Numbered from the stretch's first letter, positions 7,720 to 15,614 are shown. The stretch: DNA of 39,668 bases from an uncultured Eubacteriales bacterium (GCA_958402445.1 CATXTO010000018.1:1-39668), one strand, 5' to 3'. The notes: generated from the letters alone by a model not told the origin. Numbers and translations: made by a program.

Positions 7720-7752
7720 AAAAGGACGATTGCATCATGCAATCGTCCTTTT
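7720..7752 (-). terminator. Terminator of the PP-loop/ferredoxin operon
   Basis: AAAAGGACGATTGCAT and its exact complement form a 16-bp stem with a minimal loop; the minus-strand arm ends in TTTT. It lies about 170 bases beyond the stop at 7921 and could also stop transcription entering from the opposite side. Confidence 0.7.
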
Positions 7753-7920
7753 ACAATGAGGAGGAACTGCGCTGGAAACGCTTGCAATTCGGGCCAGCGT
7801 TTTACGAAGCCCGGCGCGGCGGGGCCGGACCGGAAGCGAAGAAACACGCTGTCCGGCTAAGATGCCTCACCGCCATGCGAAATCAGAGGACATTCGGAGC
7901 GGACGGTAGTCAGCAGCCAC

Positions 7921-8601
7921 TTATAAATAGATATACCACCTACCAGCGCGCTTTTTATGGAGATACTGTTTTGTTACAGCACGAACCGAAATCTGCAACG
8001 CGTTTTTTGGGCACAAGCTGACGCAGCGCAGGCATCGAATACAGTTATGATTGGGCTTACCGTTCTGAAAGGCCTGCATCGGACAGTTTCTTTCACATAG
8101 TTTGCAATTGTCGCACGCCGGCGTGCGGCTGATTGCCACACTCATTCTGCTGCGCCAGGAAGGAAAAAAGTTAGCGAACGGATTTTTAAAGAGTTTGGGA
8201 ATTTCGGCTTTCTTCGGATGATTAATCCGGTTGCAAAGGGGAATTAAAGCGGAATAGTCCTCCCGGGCGGGCTGGGATAAAAAGCTGTGCCCAGTGGGAA
8301 CCGCCGCCGCCGCAATCACAGTGCCCCGAACGGACCCCGAAGCTTCCTGCAGCACATTTCCGGGAGATATGCCGCCGTAAGTAGCAAGCAATACAACATA
8401 TTTTGAGGTCACTGTCCGCAAAAAATTTTTGACGGGCTGCGGGATGTTTTGGCAGTAGACCGGAAACACAAGGACGGCAGTATCCGTTTTTTGAAAAGCG
8501 TCCGTACCGATCCGGCCAACTGGTGCATGTATGAAATGCGATACCCAGTTGGCCAAATCACTGCTATGCCCCGCGCCGGAAAAACAATAAACGGAAATCA
8601 T
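7921..8601 (-). CDS. EFR1-type flavodoxin/2[4Fe-4S] ferredoxin fusion
   Basis: A 226-residue electron-transfer protein. The N-terminal part (MISVYCFSGAGHSSDLANWV, then AVLVFPVYCQNIPQPVKNFL) is flavodoxin-like and should bind FMN. The C-terminal part has two 4Fe-4S motifs, CDNCKLCERNCP (Cys163, 166, 169, 173) and CIRCLRCVSLCP (Cys187, 190, 193, 197). This is the EFR1 ferredoxin architecture common in clostridia. The start ATG at 8601 overlaps the stop of the upstream PP-loop gene as ATGA, and GGAGA lies 7 bases upstream, so the two are translationally coupled. Its partner enzyme is therefore probably the PP-loop protein, suggesting a modification reaction that needs low-potential electrons. 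That functional link is inference. Confidence 0.88.
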   Translation of the reverse strand: MISVYCFSGAGHSSDLANWVSHFIHAPVGRIGTDAFQKTDTAVLVFPVYCQNIPQPVKNFLRTVTSKYVVLLATYGGISPGNVLQEASGSVRGTVIAAAAVPTGHSFLSQPAREDYSALIPLCNRINHPKKAEIPKLFKNPFANFFPSWRSRMSVAISRTPACDNCKLCERNCPMQAFQNGKPNHNCIRCLRCVSLCPKNALQISVRAVTKQYLHKKRAGRWYIYL

Positions 8602-10007
8602 ACGGGGTTCTCCAAAAATGCGCACATTTGTCTATACTCGGGGATCTCCGCAAGGGAAAAACCAAGAAAGTTTTCTATTTCAACGATCGCTGCTTCCCGG
8701 GAGAGGTTGCGATTTCTTGTGGCTAAAGAAATTTCTATGGCGCTAAATGGAATGATGCGGCTTTTGCAGGCATAAAAGCGCTGAAATTGCGTATATTCTT
8801 TGCATTTTTCAATATTACAGCTGGTATGTAACCCTTTTCCCGCGTCGCCCGGCGGCACCCAACTACATTCATCCACAAGCATTTTTTTGACAGCATTCCA
8901 ATTGTAACAACCATCGCAAATATCATCGAAATCCAGGTGAACGAAAGCGGGAATATTGCCGCTCCAGGAGGAACGCCGGATCGCCCGCCGCAAAGGAGGG
9001 AGCAGGGCCGGCACTTCCTGGATGGCAGTCACCACATGTTCAACCAACTCATTGGAATAACGCATGATTTTTTTGGGCCAACGATTGCCATAGGCAAGCT
9101 GCCGCATGGTCAAAAGCGTGTGCAGCTGGCCCCGTCGCAACGGCGGATGCAGCGTCAAGATGCGGCCGATGTTTAAAATGCATTGCAGCACGCGGTTATC
9201 CGCAAAGGTATACGCTAGTTTGGGCGCCATATGGTTGTAATAGAGCCCTAGCATTTGAGCGGGTTCGTTTCCCGCCAAGAAATATGGCACTCGATTCGCC
9301 GCCAACTCCGGATAAAATAATAGATAGGCAAGGGAAGGACAAGCGCAGGGATTGCCGTTTAACGCATACAGCTTCCGATAAATTCGCCGCAAATCGTCTG
9401 AGCTGACCGTTCGAGTTATAAACTCAACGTTTGTAAATTGTTTTTTTGCATTTTCGATACTCTTTTTCGCGTTTTCTGACTGAAAGGGGATTTCCCAGGT
9501 CATGGCGAGTACGCGCAGGCCCTTGACTTTTGAGAGATGGTGTAAAACAAATGTAGAATCCTTTCCACCTGTATAAAACAGCCCAACGTCGAATCTGGAA
9601 CGCTTGGCACGGGGAATATCCCGGATTAATGGCACGATGCTTTTCAGGCTTTCTGTATCCGCCGCCGTCTGGCACATGGGACAAAGGCCCTGATCATCAA
9701 ACTCCAATCCGGGGATGATATAATCGTTGGCAATACACCGCGTACAAAATACCGCTTCTTGGATGGACAAAGGGGTTCGGCGCAGATCGGATTCCAAAAC
9801 AATTTGCGCACCCAAAAGAGCGCCGAGATGCTTTTTTTCGAATTCACTCAATTCTTTTGGCAGCGCGGCGACAATGGAGGCTTGCTTCCGGGACAGCTTG
9901 ATGCGGTTGTGAAATAGCTTTTCTTTGTTGCGCAATCCATAATAAATTAGTGTTCGGTCCTCTAACACCCACCTGTTTTGCAGTACATACATATTACATT
10001 CACTCAT
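8598..10007 (-). CDS. PP-loop ATPase with zinc ribbon, N-acetyl-sugar amidotransferase-like
   Basis: A 469-residue protein. After an unfamiliar N-terminal segment of about 80 residues comes a four-Cys ribbon, FCTRCIANDYIIPGLEFDD then GLCPMC (Cys88, 91, 109, 112), as in the WbpG/N-acetyl-sugar amidotransferase family. Next is a PP-loop, YTGGKDS (residues 145-151), which binds ATP and adenylates a substrate carbonyl. Further cysteines (Cys221, 223 in CAC; Cys364, 367 in CDGC; Cys381, 397, 402) could hold a metal or cluster. The end is helical. It is larger than WbpG (about 380 residues), and no aminotransferase or glycosyltransferase lies nearby, so a sugar substrate is uncertain. The start at 10007 lacks a strong ribosome site; Met6 is an alternative. 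A strong promoter lies upstream and the ferredoxin gene is coupled downstream. Confidence 0.8.
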   Translation of the reverse strand: MSECNMYVLQNRWVLEDRTLIYYGLRNKEKLFHNRIKLSRKQASIVAALPKELSEFEKKHLGALLGAQIVLESDLRRTPLSIQEAVFCTRCIANDYIIPGLEFDDQGLCPMCQTAADTESLKSIVPLIRDIPRAKRSRFDVGLFYTGGKDSTFVLHHLSKVKGLRVLAMTWEIPFQSENAKKSIENAKKQFTNVEFITRTVSSDDLRRIYRKLYALNGNPCACPSLAYLLFYPELAANRVPYFLAGNEPAQMLGLYYNHMAPKLAYTFADNRVLQCILNIGRILTLHPPLRRGQLHTLLTMRQLAYGNRWPKKIMRYSNELVEHVVTAIQEVPALLPPLRRAIRRSSWSGNIPAFVHLDFDDICDGCYNWNAVKKMLVDECSWVPPGDAGKGLHTSCNIEKCKEYTQFQRFYACKSRIIPFSAIEISLATRNRNLSREAAIVEIENFLGFSLAEIPEYRQMCAFLENPV

Positions 10008-10031
10008 TTCAGCTTCGCAGTAATTAGTGTT

Positions 10032-10061
10032 ATTATACTATAAAGCGTCACAGGAGTGCAA
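10032..10061 (-). promoter_or_regulatory. Strong sigma-A promoter of the PP-loop/ferredoxin operon
   Basis: Minus strand: TTGCAC (10061-10056), an 18-base spacer and a perfect TATAAT (10037-10032), 25 bases before the start codon at 10007. Confidence 0.75.
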
Positions 10062-10099
10062 CGGCAAATAAAACAAAAATGCAATTTTTTGGTAGATAC

Positions 10100-10260
10100 C
10101 GTCAGGGATGTCTGTACGTTCGTTCTCCCGCCACAGCGGAGGTTCTGCCGAGGCAAAACCAAAAAACACCCACCGGGTGGCTTTCTTTTTTGTCCCTATA
10201 ATGCAAAATCCATATATCTGCTCGCAGCCTCGCCCCTTGGAAGCGGTTTTGGGTCGGGGC
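10100..10260. repeat. Second copy of the terminator-bearing interspersed repeat
   Basis: The hairpin CACCC-acc-GGGTG flanked by A6 and T-rich sequence (10161-10191) is followed by AAAATCCATATATCTGC at 10205-10221. The copy at 6298-6366 has the same order: A-run, CACCC-atc-GGGTG, T-run, then AAAATCTATATTTCTGC. The rest of 10062-10357 holds no recognisable gene. Confidence 0.6.
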
Positions 10261-10357
10261 TCAGCGCGGCAAGAGACGGTTAAAAAATGTCTTTTAAAGC
10301 TTTTATCCTTGCGCTATTTTTATATATTGCTGCCTAATTTTAGAGGTATTACTGACT

Positions 10358-10804
10358 CTAAATTGTATCTCTGAGAACCTCAAATTTTGGCCGTTTCTTT
10401 TTCAACATATTGACTGTGATTTCAAATTCATCATAGTGTTTTTCTGGAACCAAGTTATCATTTCTTTTTCTATCTATTATTGGCTTTAACTTTTCAAATT
10501 GGCGAATATAATATGCGCCGCCTAAACGATTGAGGGTATCAATAGAATAAATTCTGGTATTAATTCCAACGGAAAACCGTTCAAGTTTTGCAAGACATAT
10601 CGTTAATTCTAACCACTCCTTACTATGGTACTCAATTTCAGGCATTGGATATGGGTATTTAGTTAATATCGAAAAAACGTCGTCTTGTATCTCATTGTAT
10701 GCAATTAGGGTGGCTTCCTTTTTTTCTCTGGAAGTATCTCTTATGAACTGAATTAAAGATAAAACTAAAGCTAGGATAGATATGATCAATGCTGCAATAT
10801 CCAT
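10358..10804 (-). CDS. DUF4760-like membrane-anchored protein
   Basis: A 148-residue protein with an N-terminal membrane helix (IAALIISILALVLSLIQFI, residues 3-21) and a soluble helical domain including EWLELTICLAKLERFSVGINT and a conserved-looking ARG/ILE-rich middle (YSIDTLNRLGGAYYIRQFEKL). This is the layout of the DUF4760 family, whose function is unknown. GGGAGG sits 6 bases before the ATG. The gene is markedly AT-rich compared with the core genes, and it lies in an AT-rich island ending at a tRNA-Leu gene, which suggests horizontal acquisition. The family call is moderate. Confidence 0.65.
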   Translation of the reverse strand: MDIAALIISILALVLSLIQFIRDTSREKKEATLIAYNEIQDDVFSILTKYPYPMPEIEYHSKEWLELTICLAKLERFSVGINTRIYSIDTLNRLGGAYYIRQFEKLKPIIDRKRNDNLVPEKHYDEFEITVNMLKKKRPKFEVLRDTI

Positions 10805-10936
10805 TTTACACCTCCCATCTGTTTTTAAGGTCGCCTGTTAAGTCTCTTTCTATTGCCCTGTGAAAGCAGCCCACATTCCTACTTAAATATTGTATCAAGA
10901 AATTTCTAGAAAGTACAACCGTTTGCTGCACTTAAT

Positions 10937-10979
10937 GTAGATGTATTCGTGCAGACATCGTCTGCACGAATACATCTAC
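10937..10979. repeat. Perfect 20-bp inverted repeat with 3-base loop
   Basis: GTAGATGTATTCGTGCAGAC (10937-10956) and its exact complement (10960-10979) enclose ATC. No T-run follows on either strand, so it is not a standard terminator. It lies in the gene-free AT-rich stretch 10805-11187, where I see no other gene. Minus-strand sequence from about 11084 reads TGTTATGTCTAAAAAAGTGT, which resembles an IS3-family end, but no transposase is present. Confidence 0.8.
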
Positions 10980-11136
10980 CAGGTGCTGTTGCAAAAATCT
11001 TATAAGCCCATGGATGGTAAGCAGGTGAAGAACGGGTTGCTTTATTTTAGTTGGCTGTACCTACACTTTTTTAGACATAACAAAACCGCCGCGACATTAC
11101 TGAAAATCTATATATCATGGAGGTTTTATTAAAAGT

Positions 11137-11183
11137 ATAAGCTACATTTTAACCCTACATCACAAGGTCAAAATGTAGCTTAT
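11137..11183 (-). terminator. Terminator of tRNA-Leu
   Basis: ATAAGCTACATTTT (11137-11150) and its exact complement (11170-11183) form a 14-bp stem with a 19-base loop. It begins 4 bases after the tRNA 3' end, and on the minus strand it is followed by ACTTTTAATAAAA. Confidence 0.6.
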
Positions 11184-11187
11184 GAGT

Positions 11188-11272
11188 TGGTACGGGTAGT
11201 GGGACTTGAACCCACACGCCTTGCGGCACAGGAACCTAAATCCTGCACGTCTGCCAATTCCGCCATACCCGC
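11188..11272 (-). tRNA. tRNA-Leu (anticodon UAG)
   Basis: An 85-base class II tRNA including an encoded CCA end. The acceptor stem pairs GCGGGTA with TACCCGT (one G-U pair), the anticodon arm is CAGGA-TTTAGGT-TCCTG giving UAG, the variable arm is long (TGCCGCAAGGCG region) and the T-arm is GTGGGTTCAAGTCCCAC. A long variable arm and UAG identify leucine, reading CUA and related codons. A strong promoter lies 26 bases upstream. The AT-rich island begins immediately at its 3' end, the usual side for integration into a tRNA gene, but I see no duplicated tRNA end that would prove it. Confidence 0.96.
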
Positions 11273-11297
11273 ATGCTTTGCTGTTTGTTGTGTTTTT

Positions 11298-11326
11298 ATC
11301 TTATCACGCGGCCCAGCGCCTGTCAA
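11298..11326 (-). promoter_or_regulatory. Strong sigma-A promoter of tRNA-Leu
   Basis: Minus strand: perfect TTGACA (11326-11321), a 17-base spacer and TAAGAT (11303-11298). Confidence 0.8.
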
Positions 11327-11396
11327 TGAAAACGCTGGATTTGTGGCATTATGCACAATTTTCGGGAATCTTTTTTCGTGATTCGTGCAATATGAC

Positions 11397-11425
11397 TTGA
11401 CATTCCACTTTGCAACATATAAAAT
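11397..11425 (+). promoter_or_regulatory. Strong sigma-A promoter upstream of rny
   Basis: Perfect TTGACA (11397-11402), a 17-base spacer and TAAAAT (11420-11425). Transcription would start near 11432, leaving a leader of about 265 bases before rny. Confidence 0.7.
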
Positions 11426-11431
11426 AAATGA

Positions 11432-11696
11432 TGGATTAGTTTGCAGGCCCGCGCTGTTGGGGACGGCCGGGACCGGCATTGCTTGTTCATCCGGTGTGTT
11501 ATCGTCCATGATCCGCCGCATGGCGGACAGTTGGCGTTTTTCTTTGCAATAAAACGCGGCGTCAGGCCGCCCCTTTCCTGAAAATCGCCGAAAAGCCCCC
11601 TGGGGGCTTTGTCCGCGTGCGCGCCGGCACGGGCGCAGGCTGGACGACCACCCTCCGGAATCCCAAATTTCATGCAAGGAGGTGTGTTGCTGAGTT
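11432..11696 (+). other. Long structured 5' leader of rny
   Basis: No convincing gene lies here. The leader holds hairpins, including CCGCC-gcat-GGCGG near 11513 and AAAGCCCCC-TGGGGGCTTT at about 11592-11610. The AAGGAGG ribosome site lies about 14 bases before the ATG at 11697, farther than usual. Whether the leader is regulatory or simply long is open; I recognise no riboswitch class. Confidence 0.4.
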
Positions 11697-13247
11697 ATGG
11701 AACCCATTCAGATTGTTCTGTTGATTGCCGGTGTTATTCTCGTCGCAGTCGTTTTCTTCCTGATTGGCGTGGCGTACCGCAAAAAGGTGGCCGAGCGAGA
11801 AATCGGTAGCGCGGAGGAAGAGGCCAAACGCATCATCAACGAAGCGATCCGCGGCGGCGAAAATAAAAAGAAAGAACTGCTGCTAGAGGCAAAGGACGAA
11901 ATCCATAAATCGCGCACGGAATACGAGAAGGAAGTCAAGGAGCGCCGGGCGGAGCTGTCCAAGCAGGAGCGCCGCCTGCAGCAGAAGGAGGAGTCTCTGG
12001 ACAAGAAAACAGAGGCCTTCGAGCGGAAAGAGGAGGACCTGGTCAAAAAGCAGACCGCCATCGCGGCAACGCAAAACGAGGTCAATCTCATCAAAAAGAG
12101 CCAGATGGAAGTCCTGGAGAAGATTTCCGGCCTGACCCAGGAGGACGCCAAGAAATACCTTCTGGACAATGTGGAGTCTGAGGTCCGCCATGAGACCGCC
12201 ATGCGCATCAAAGAGGTGGAGCTGCAGATGAAGGAAGAGGCGGAGCAGACCGCCCGGGAGATCATCGCCACTGCCATTCAGCGCTGCGCGGCGGACCACG
12301 CGGCGGAGACCACAGTCTCCGTGGTGCCGCTGCCCAACGACGAGATGAAGGGCCGGATCATCGGCCGGGAGGGCCGGAACATCCGGACGCTGGAGACCAT
12401 CACCGGCGTGGACCTCATCATCGACGACACGCCGGAGGCCATCACGGTGTCCTCCTTCGACCCGGTCCGCCGGGAGATCGCCCGGCTGGCCCTGGAGAAG
12501 CTCATCGCAGACGGCCGCATCCATCCCACCCGGATTGAGGACATGGTGGAAAAGGCCCGGCGGGAAGTGGACCGCATCATCAAGGAGGAGGGCGAGCGGG
12601 CCTGTTATGAGACCGGCGTCCACAATCTGCACCCGGAGCTGGTGAAGATTTTAGGCCGTCAGAAATACCGCACCTCCTATGGACAAAACGTCCTGAATCA
12701 TTCCATTGAGGTCGCCCACATCACAGGCCTGCTGGCCTCGGAGCTGGGCGTGGACGTGGCCCTGGCCAAGCGCGCCGGCCTGCTGCACGACCTGGGCAAG
12801 GCCGTGGACCACGAGATGGAGGGCAGCCATGTGCAGCTTGGCGTGGAGCTGGCTCGTAAGTACAAAGAGGGGCCCGCTGTGGTTCACGCCATTGAGGCCC
12901 ACCATGGCGATGTGGAGCCCCAAACCGTCATTGCCTGCCTGGTGCAGGCGGCGGACGCCATCTCCGCGGCGCGCCCCGGCGCCCGCAGAGAGAATGTGGA
13001 GAACTACGTCCGCCGGCTGCAAAAGCTGGAGGAGCTCACCGGCTCTTACCCCGGCGTAGATAAGGCCTATGCCATTCAGGCGGGCCGGGAGGTCCGGATT
13101 ATGGTGAAGCCGGAGGAGGTCTCGGAGGATAATATGATCCTCCTGGCCCGGGACATCGCGAAGAAGCTGGAGTCCGAGCTGGAATACCCCGGACAGATCA
13201 AGGTCAACGTGATTCGGGAGACCAAGGCTGTGGAGTATGCCAAATAA
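11697..13247 (+). CDS. rny: Ribonuclease Y
   Basis: A 516-residue endoribonuclease that initiates mRNA decay at the membrane in Firmicutes. Visible domains: an N-terminal membrane helix (residues 6-26), a long charged coiled coil (about 30-190, rich in E and K), a KH domain with GRIIGREGRNIR (219-230), and an HD hydrolase domain with His335 and the metal-binding pair His364-Asp365 (GLLHDLGKAVDHE). Length matches the 520-residue Bacillus enzyme. A TGA lies six bases before the ATG in frame, so this is the only possible ATG start. AGGAGG lies about 14 bases upstream, somewhat distant. The gene has its own promoter and terminator and stands alone. Confidence 0.97.
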   Translation: MEPIQIVLLIAGVILVAVVFFLIGVAYRKKVAEREIGSAEEEAKRIINEAIRGGENKKKELLLEAKDEIHKSRTEYEKEVKERRAELSKQERRLQQKEESLDKKTEAFERKEEDLVKKQTAIAATQNEVNLIKKSQMEVLEKISGLTQEDAKKYLLDNVESEVRHETAMRIKEVELQMKEEAEQTAREIIATAIQRCAADHAAETTVSVVPLPNDEMKGRIIGREGRNIRTLETITGVDLIIDDTPEAITVSSFDPVRREIARLALEKLIADGRIHPTRIEDMVEKARREVDRIIKEEGERACYETGVHNLHPELVKILGRQKYRTSYGQNVLNHSIEVAHITGLLASELGVDVALAKRAGLLHDLGKAVDHEMEGSHVQLGVELARKYKEGPAVVHAIEAHHGDVEPQTVIACLVQAADAISAARPGARRENVENYVRRLQKLEELTGSYPGVDKAYAIQAGREVRIMVKPEEVSEDNMILLARDIAKKLESELEYPGQIKVNVIRETKAVEYAK

Positions 13248-13315
13248 AATGCTTCTGTTCCCTTGCAGGTTGGACGGCTGAAGCGCGAAACTTTGCTAAA
13301 TAGTCTCATCGGACG

Positions 13316-13352
13316 GGCCCCCGGTTACGCATTGCGTATCCGGGGGCCTTTT
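13316..13352 (+). terminator. rny terminator
   Basis: GGCCCCCGG pairs with CCGGGGGCC, with an inner TACGC/GCGTA stem, followed by TTTT, about 70 bases after the rny stop. Confidence 0.85.
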
Positions 13353-13360
13353 GCCGACCC

Positions 13361-13563
13361 GTAGGGGCGACTACAGGTCGCCCCTATAGTCCGTTTCAGG
13401 GGTAGTTTTCCCAGCGGGTGGCCGAAGGCCGCCCCTACAGGGGCGCCTTCGATCTACATCCCGTAGGGGCGTGCTTCGCACGCCCGCGGGCGACCACAGG
13501 TCGCCCCTACATCCGGTTATCGAGAACGTTCCCCGGGCGGGCGACCGCAGGTCGTTCCCTACA
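13361..13563. repeat. Cluster of palindromic GTAGGGGCG repeats
   Basis: Several copies in sequence: GTAGGGGCGAC-taca-GGTCGCCCCTA, a GTGGCC/GGCCGC hairpin variant, the full double hairpin near 13463-13510, and a GGGCGACC-gca-GGTCGTTCCC variant to about 13563. The copies are of the same family as at the window ends. No gene lies in 13249-13733; the remainder holds the rny terminator, an inverted repeat around 13576-13620 and the hairpin at 13650-13676. Confidence 0.85.
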
Positions 13564-13649
13564 TTTCGTTACCGGAAATCCAAACCCAAACCAAGCCCAG
13601 CGCCAGCGGGTTCGGTTTGGAGAGGAGGGGCAGGGAAGCGGCGCGTGTA

Positions 13650-13676
13650 AAGGGGGCGTGCGCAGCACGCCCCCTT
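13650..13676 (-). terminator. Terminator-like hairpin after rpiB
   Basis: AAGGGGGCGTGC pairs exactly with GCACGCCCCCTT around GCA, 58 bases beyond the rpiB stop. The minus-strand 3' side reads TTTACACG, a short T-run. Confidence 0.55.
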
Positions 13677-13733
13677 ATAGTTTAGAGAGATTGGTTCTCA
13701 CGCCGTTGGGTTCCGGGAGACAGGCGGGGGCGG

Positions 13734-14174
13734 TTATTGGCCGTCCAGAGCCATGAGCTTGCCCACCCGGCGGGCGTGGCGGCCTCCCTCGGCCTGCGTA
13801 TCCAGCCAGAGGTCCACGATTTCCAGCGCCAGCTTCCGCCCCACCACGCCTGCGCCCAGAGCCATGACGTTGGTGTCGTTGTGCAGCCGGGACAGCCGCG
13901 CGCTCATCAGGTCCGAGAGCAGGGCGCAGCGGATTCCCTTGATCTTATTGGCGGTGATGGAAACCCCGATACCCGTGGTGCAAATGAGAATGCCCCGGTC
14001 ACAGCTTCCGTCCGCCACCGCCTGGGAAGCCGGGGCGGCGTAATCGCTGTAATCGCAGCTGTCCGGGGTATAGGTGCCGAAGTCCTCCACGGCAAAGCCC
14101 CGCTCCTCCAGATGCCGTTTCACGGCAAGCTTGAGCTCCATTCCGCCGTGGTCGCATGCCAAAGCAATTTTCAT
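13734..14174 (-). CDS. rpiB: Ribose-5-phosphate isomerase B
   Basis: A 146-residue cytoplasmic sugar isomerase of the RpiB/LacAB family that interconverts ribose 5-phosphate and ribulose 5-phosphate. Family landmarks are present: KIALACDHGG at the start (Asp8, His9), the catalytic-cysteine loop ICTTGIGVSITANK (Cys65), KGIRCALLSD and HNDTNVMALGAGVVG. The usual CGTGIG loop has Thr for the first Gly, a minor change. AAGGAGATCATACG precedes the ATG. It follows the SDR gene after 19 bases and is probably in an operon with it. An allose-6-phosphate or related activity cannot be excluded from sequence alone. Confidence 0.93.
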   Translation of the reverse strand: MKIALACDHGGMELKLAVKRHLEERGFAVEDFGTYTPDSCDYSDYAAPASQAVADGSCDRGILICTTGIGVSITANKIKGIRCALLSDLMSARLSRLHNDTNVMALGAGVVGRKLALEIVDLWLDTQAEGGRHARRVGKLMALDGQ

Positions 14175-14193
14175 CGTATGATCTCCTTGTGAA

Positions 14194-14892
14194 TTAAATA
14201 ATAAACCCGCCGTTCACCGGCAGGACCTGCCCTGTGACAAACTCCGCCTCCGCCAGGTAGACCATGGCCTTTGCCACATCCTCCGGCGTACCGTGTCTGC
14301 CCAACGGCGTCTGTTCCCGCAGCTCCGCCAGGGCCTCCGGGGTGAGGTCCGCCGTCATGTCCGTGAGAATCAGGCCCGGGGCGATGGCGTTGACCCGAAT
14401 GCCGGACGGGCCCAGCTCCTTGGCCAGGGCCTTGGTCAGGGCTAGAACGGCCCCCTTGGCGGCGGAATAGGCCGCCTCGCAGGAGGCTCCCACCTGCCCC
14501 CACATGGAGGCCAGATTGATGATGCAGCCTCGGTGCCGCCGGAGGAAGAGGGGCGTGGCTGCGTTGACGCAGAGGTATACGCCCTTCACGTTCACGTCGA
14601 AAATCCGGTCCCACTGGGCCGGGTCGGTCTGAGACAGCAGGCCGTAGTGGGCCAGGCCCGCGTTGTTGATGAGAATATCCAATTCCTCCAGTCCGCGGAA
14701 CGCGCCCGCTACCGCATCGGGGTCGGACACGTCGCCGCAGATAGCCTGGGCGCCGGTCTCTTGGGCCAAGGCCCGAGCCGCCGCGTGGTTCTTTTCATAG
14801 AGGAAGAGAACCCGGTCTCCCCGCCGGGCGAAGGTCCGGACCGCAGCCGCGCCGATGCCCCGGGCGCCGCCGGTGACGAATACAGAAGCCAT
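14194..14892 (-). CDS. Short-chain dehydrogenase/reductase, FabG-like
   Basis: A 232-residue classical SDR. The Rossmann cofactor motif is TGGARGIG (residues 7-14), followed by NNAG (76-79), Asn101 in NVKG, Ser129 and the YxxxK pair Tyr142/Lys146, so the catalytic tetrad is complete. It should oxidise or reduce a carbonyl/alcohol with NAD(P)H; FabG (3-oxoacyl-ACP reductase) relatives look like this, but no fatty-acid genes are nearby and the specificity is unknown. The start at 14892 is chosen for AGGAGGCGCT just upstream rather than the longer open frame to 15030. rpiB follows 19 bases downstream. Confidence 0.88.
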   Translation of the reverse strand: MASVFVTGGARGIGAAAVRTFARRGDRVLFLYEKNHAAARALAQETGAQAICGDVSDPDAVAGAFRGLEELDILINNAGLAHYGLLSQTDPAQWDRIFDVNVKGVYLCVNAATPLFLRRHRGCIINLASMWGQVGASCEAAYSAAKGAVLALTKALAKELGPSGIRVNAIAPGLILTDMTADLTPEALAELREQTPLGRHGTPEDVAKAMVYLAEAEFVTGQVLPVNGGFII

Positions 14893-15016
14893 AGCGCCTC
14901 CTATGTGAAAAATGACCGCATGCCACAGCCCCGCGGACCTTCCAAGCCCGAAACGGCTGCGGCACGGAGAGAAAGCCCGAAGGGATGTTTGAGCGCCCCG
15001 GGAAGCTCGGAAAACA

Positions 15017-15053
15017 GCGCAGCGTGTCAAAAGGCTTTTTTGACACGCTGCGC
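15017..15053 (-). terminator. Terminator of the yabP-yabQ-divIC-yabR operon
   Basis: GCGCAGCGTGTCAAAA pairs exactly with TTTTGACACGCTGCGC, 70 bases beyond the yabR stop; the minus strand then reads TGTTTTCC. The flanking stretch 14893-15016 holds no recognisable gene. Confidence 0.75.
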
Positions 15054-15123
15054 GTGCCGCCGCGGCTGCGGCGGCAGGCTCTAAATTTTCGGGTCGTTTC
15101 CGGGGCTTGTCTTGCCCCGGCGC

Positions 15124-15576
15124 TTACTTGCGCCGGCCCTTGGTCCGGTGGTCGGAGTACTGGCGCATGGAAGAGATTTTGCTGTCGGACTCCGACATAA
15201 ACTGCTTGAGCTTTTCCTCGAAGCTCTGATCGGAGGACTTCTGTACCGTGGCGTGGGTTGGGACAGGGGCCTGCCCTGAGGCGGGACGAGGCGCACGAGG
15301 TCGATCCGGCCGACCCGAATTTCGGCTCTGGCCGGCGGGCTTCACCTCCAGCCGCTTCATGGAGAGGTTGATTCTCCCGCTGGGGTCTACGGCGATGACC
15401 ATGACCTTCACGGCTTGCCCCTCCGTGAGGTACTGCCGGATGTCGCTGACATAGGCATTGGCCACCTCGGAGATATGTACCATTCCGGTCTTATTCTCCG
15501 GCAGTACAATGAACGCGCCAAAATTGGTGATGGTTTTTACTTTGCCTTCCAGGATGGTTCCAACTGTCAAGTCCAT
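15124..15576 (-). CDS. yabR: S1 RNA-binding domain protein, YabR/GSP13-like
   Basis: A 150-residue protein. Residues 4-75 form an S1 domain (GTILEGKVKTITNFGAFIVL, then GMVHISEV, ending GRINLSMKRL), an OB-fold that binds RNA and often ribosomes. The tail is basic and low-complexity (Arg/Pro/Ser/Gln) and ends in KGRRK. Position directly after divIC in the conserved yabP-yabQ-divIC-yabR order supports the YabR identity. GGAGG lies about 14 bases before the ATG, which is far but is the only candidate. In relatives such proteins influence translation and stress responses; the precise role here is inference. Confidence 0.85.
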   Translation of the reverse strand: MDLTVGTILEGKVKTITNFGAFIVLPENKTGMVHISEVANAYVSDIRQYLTEGQAVKVMVIAVDPSGRINLSMKRLEVKPAGQSRNSGRPDRPRAPRPASGQAPVPTHATVQKSSDQSFEEKLKQFMSESDSKISSMRQYSDHRTKGRRK

Positions 15577-15614
15577 ACTGTAAAATTCGTCCTCCTCAAA
15601 ATAAGCAGACGGGA

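Noticed and set aside
7737..8021. Plus-strand ORF beginning in the terminator palindrome
   Set aside because: It starts inside a hairpin, overlaps the 3' end of the ferredoxin gene and shows no domain.
11065..11084. IS3-family insertion sequence
   Set aside because: Only one end-like sequence; no transposase frame, second inverted repeat or target duplication. Mentioned only as part of the AT-rich island.
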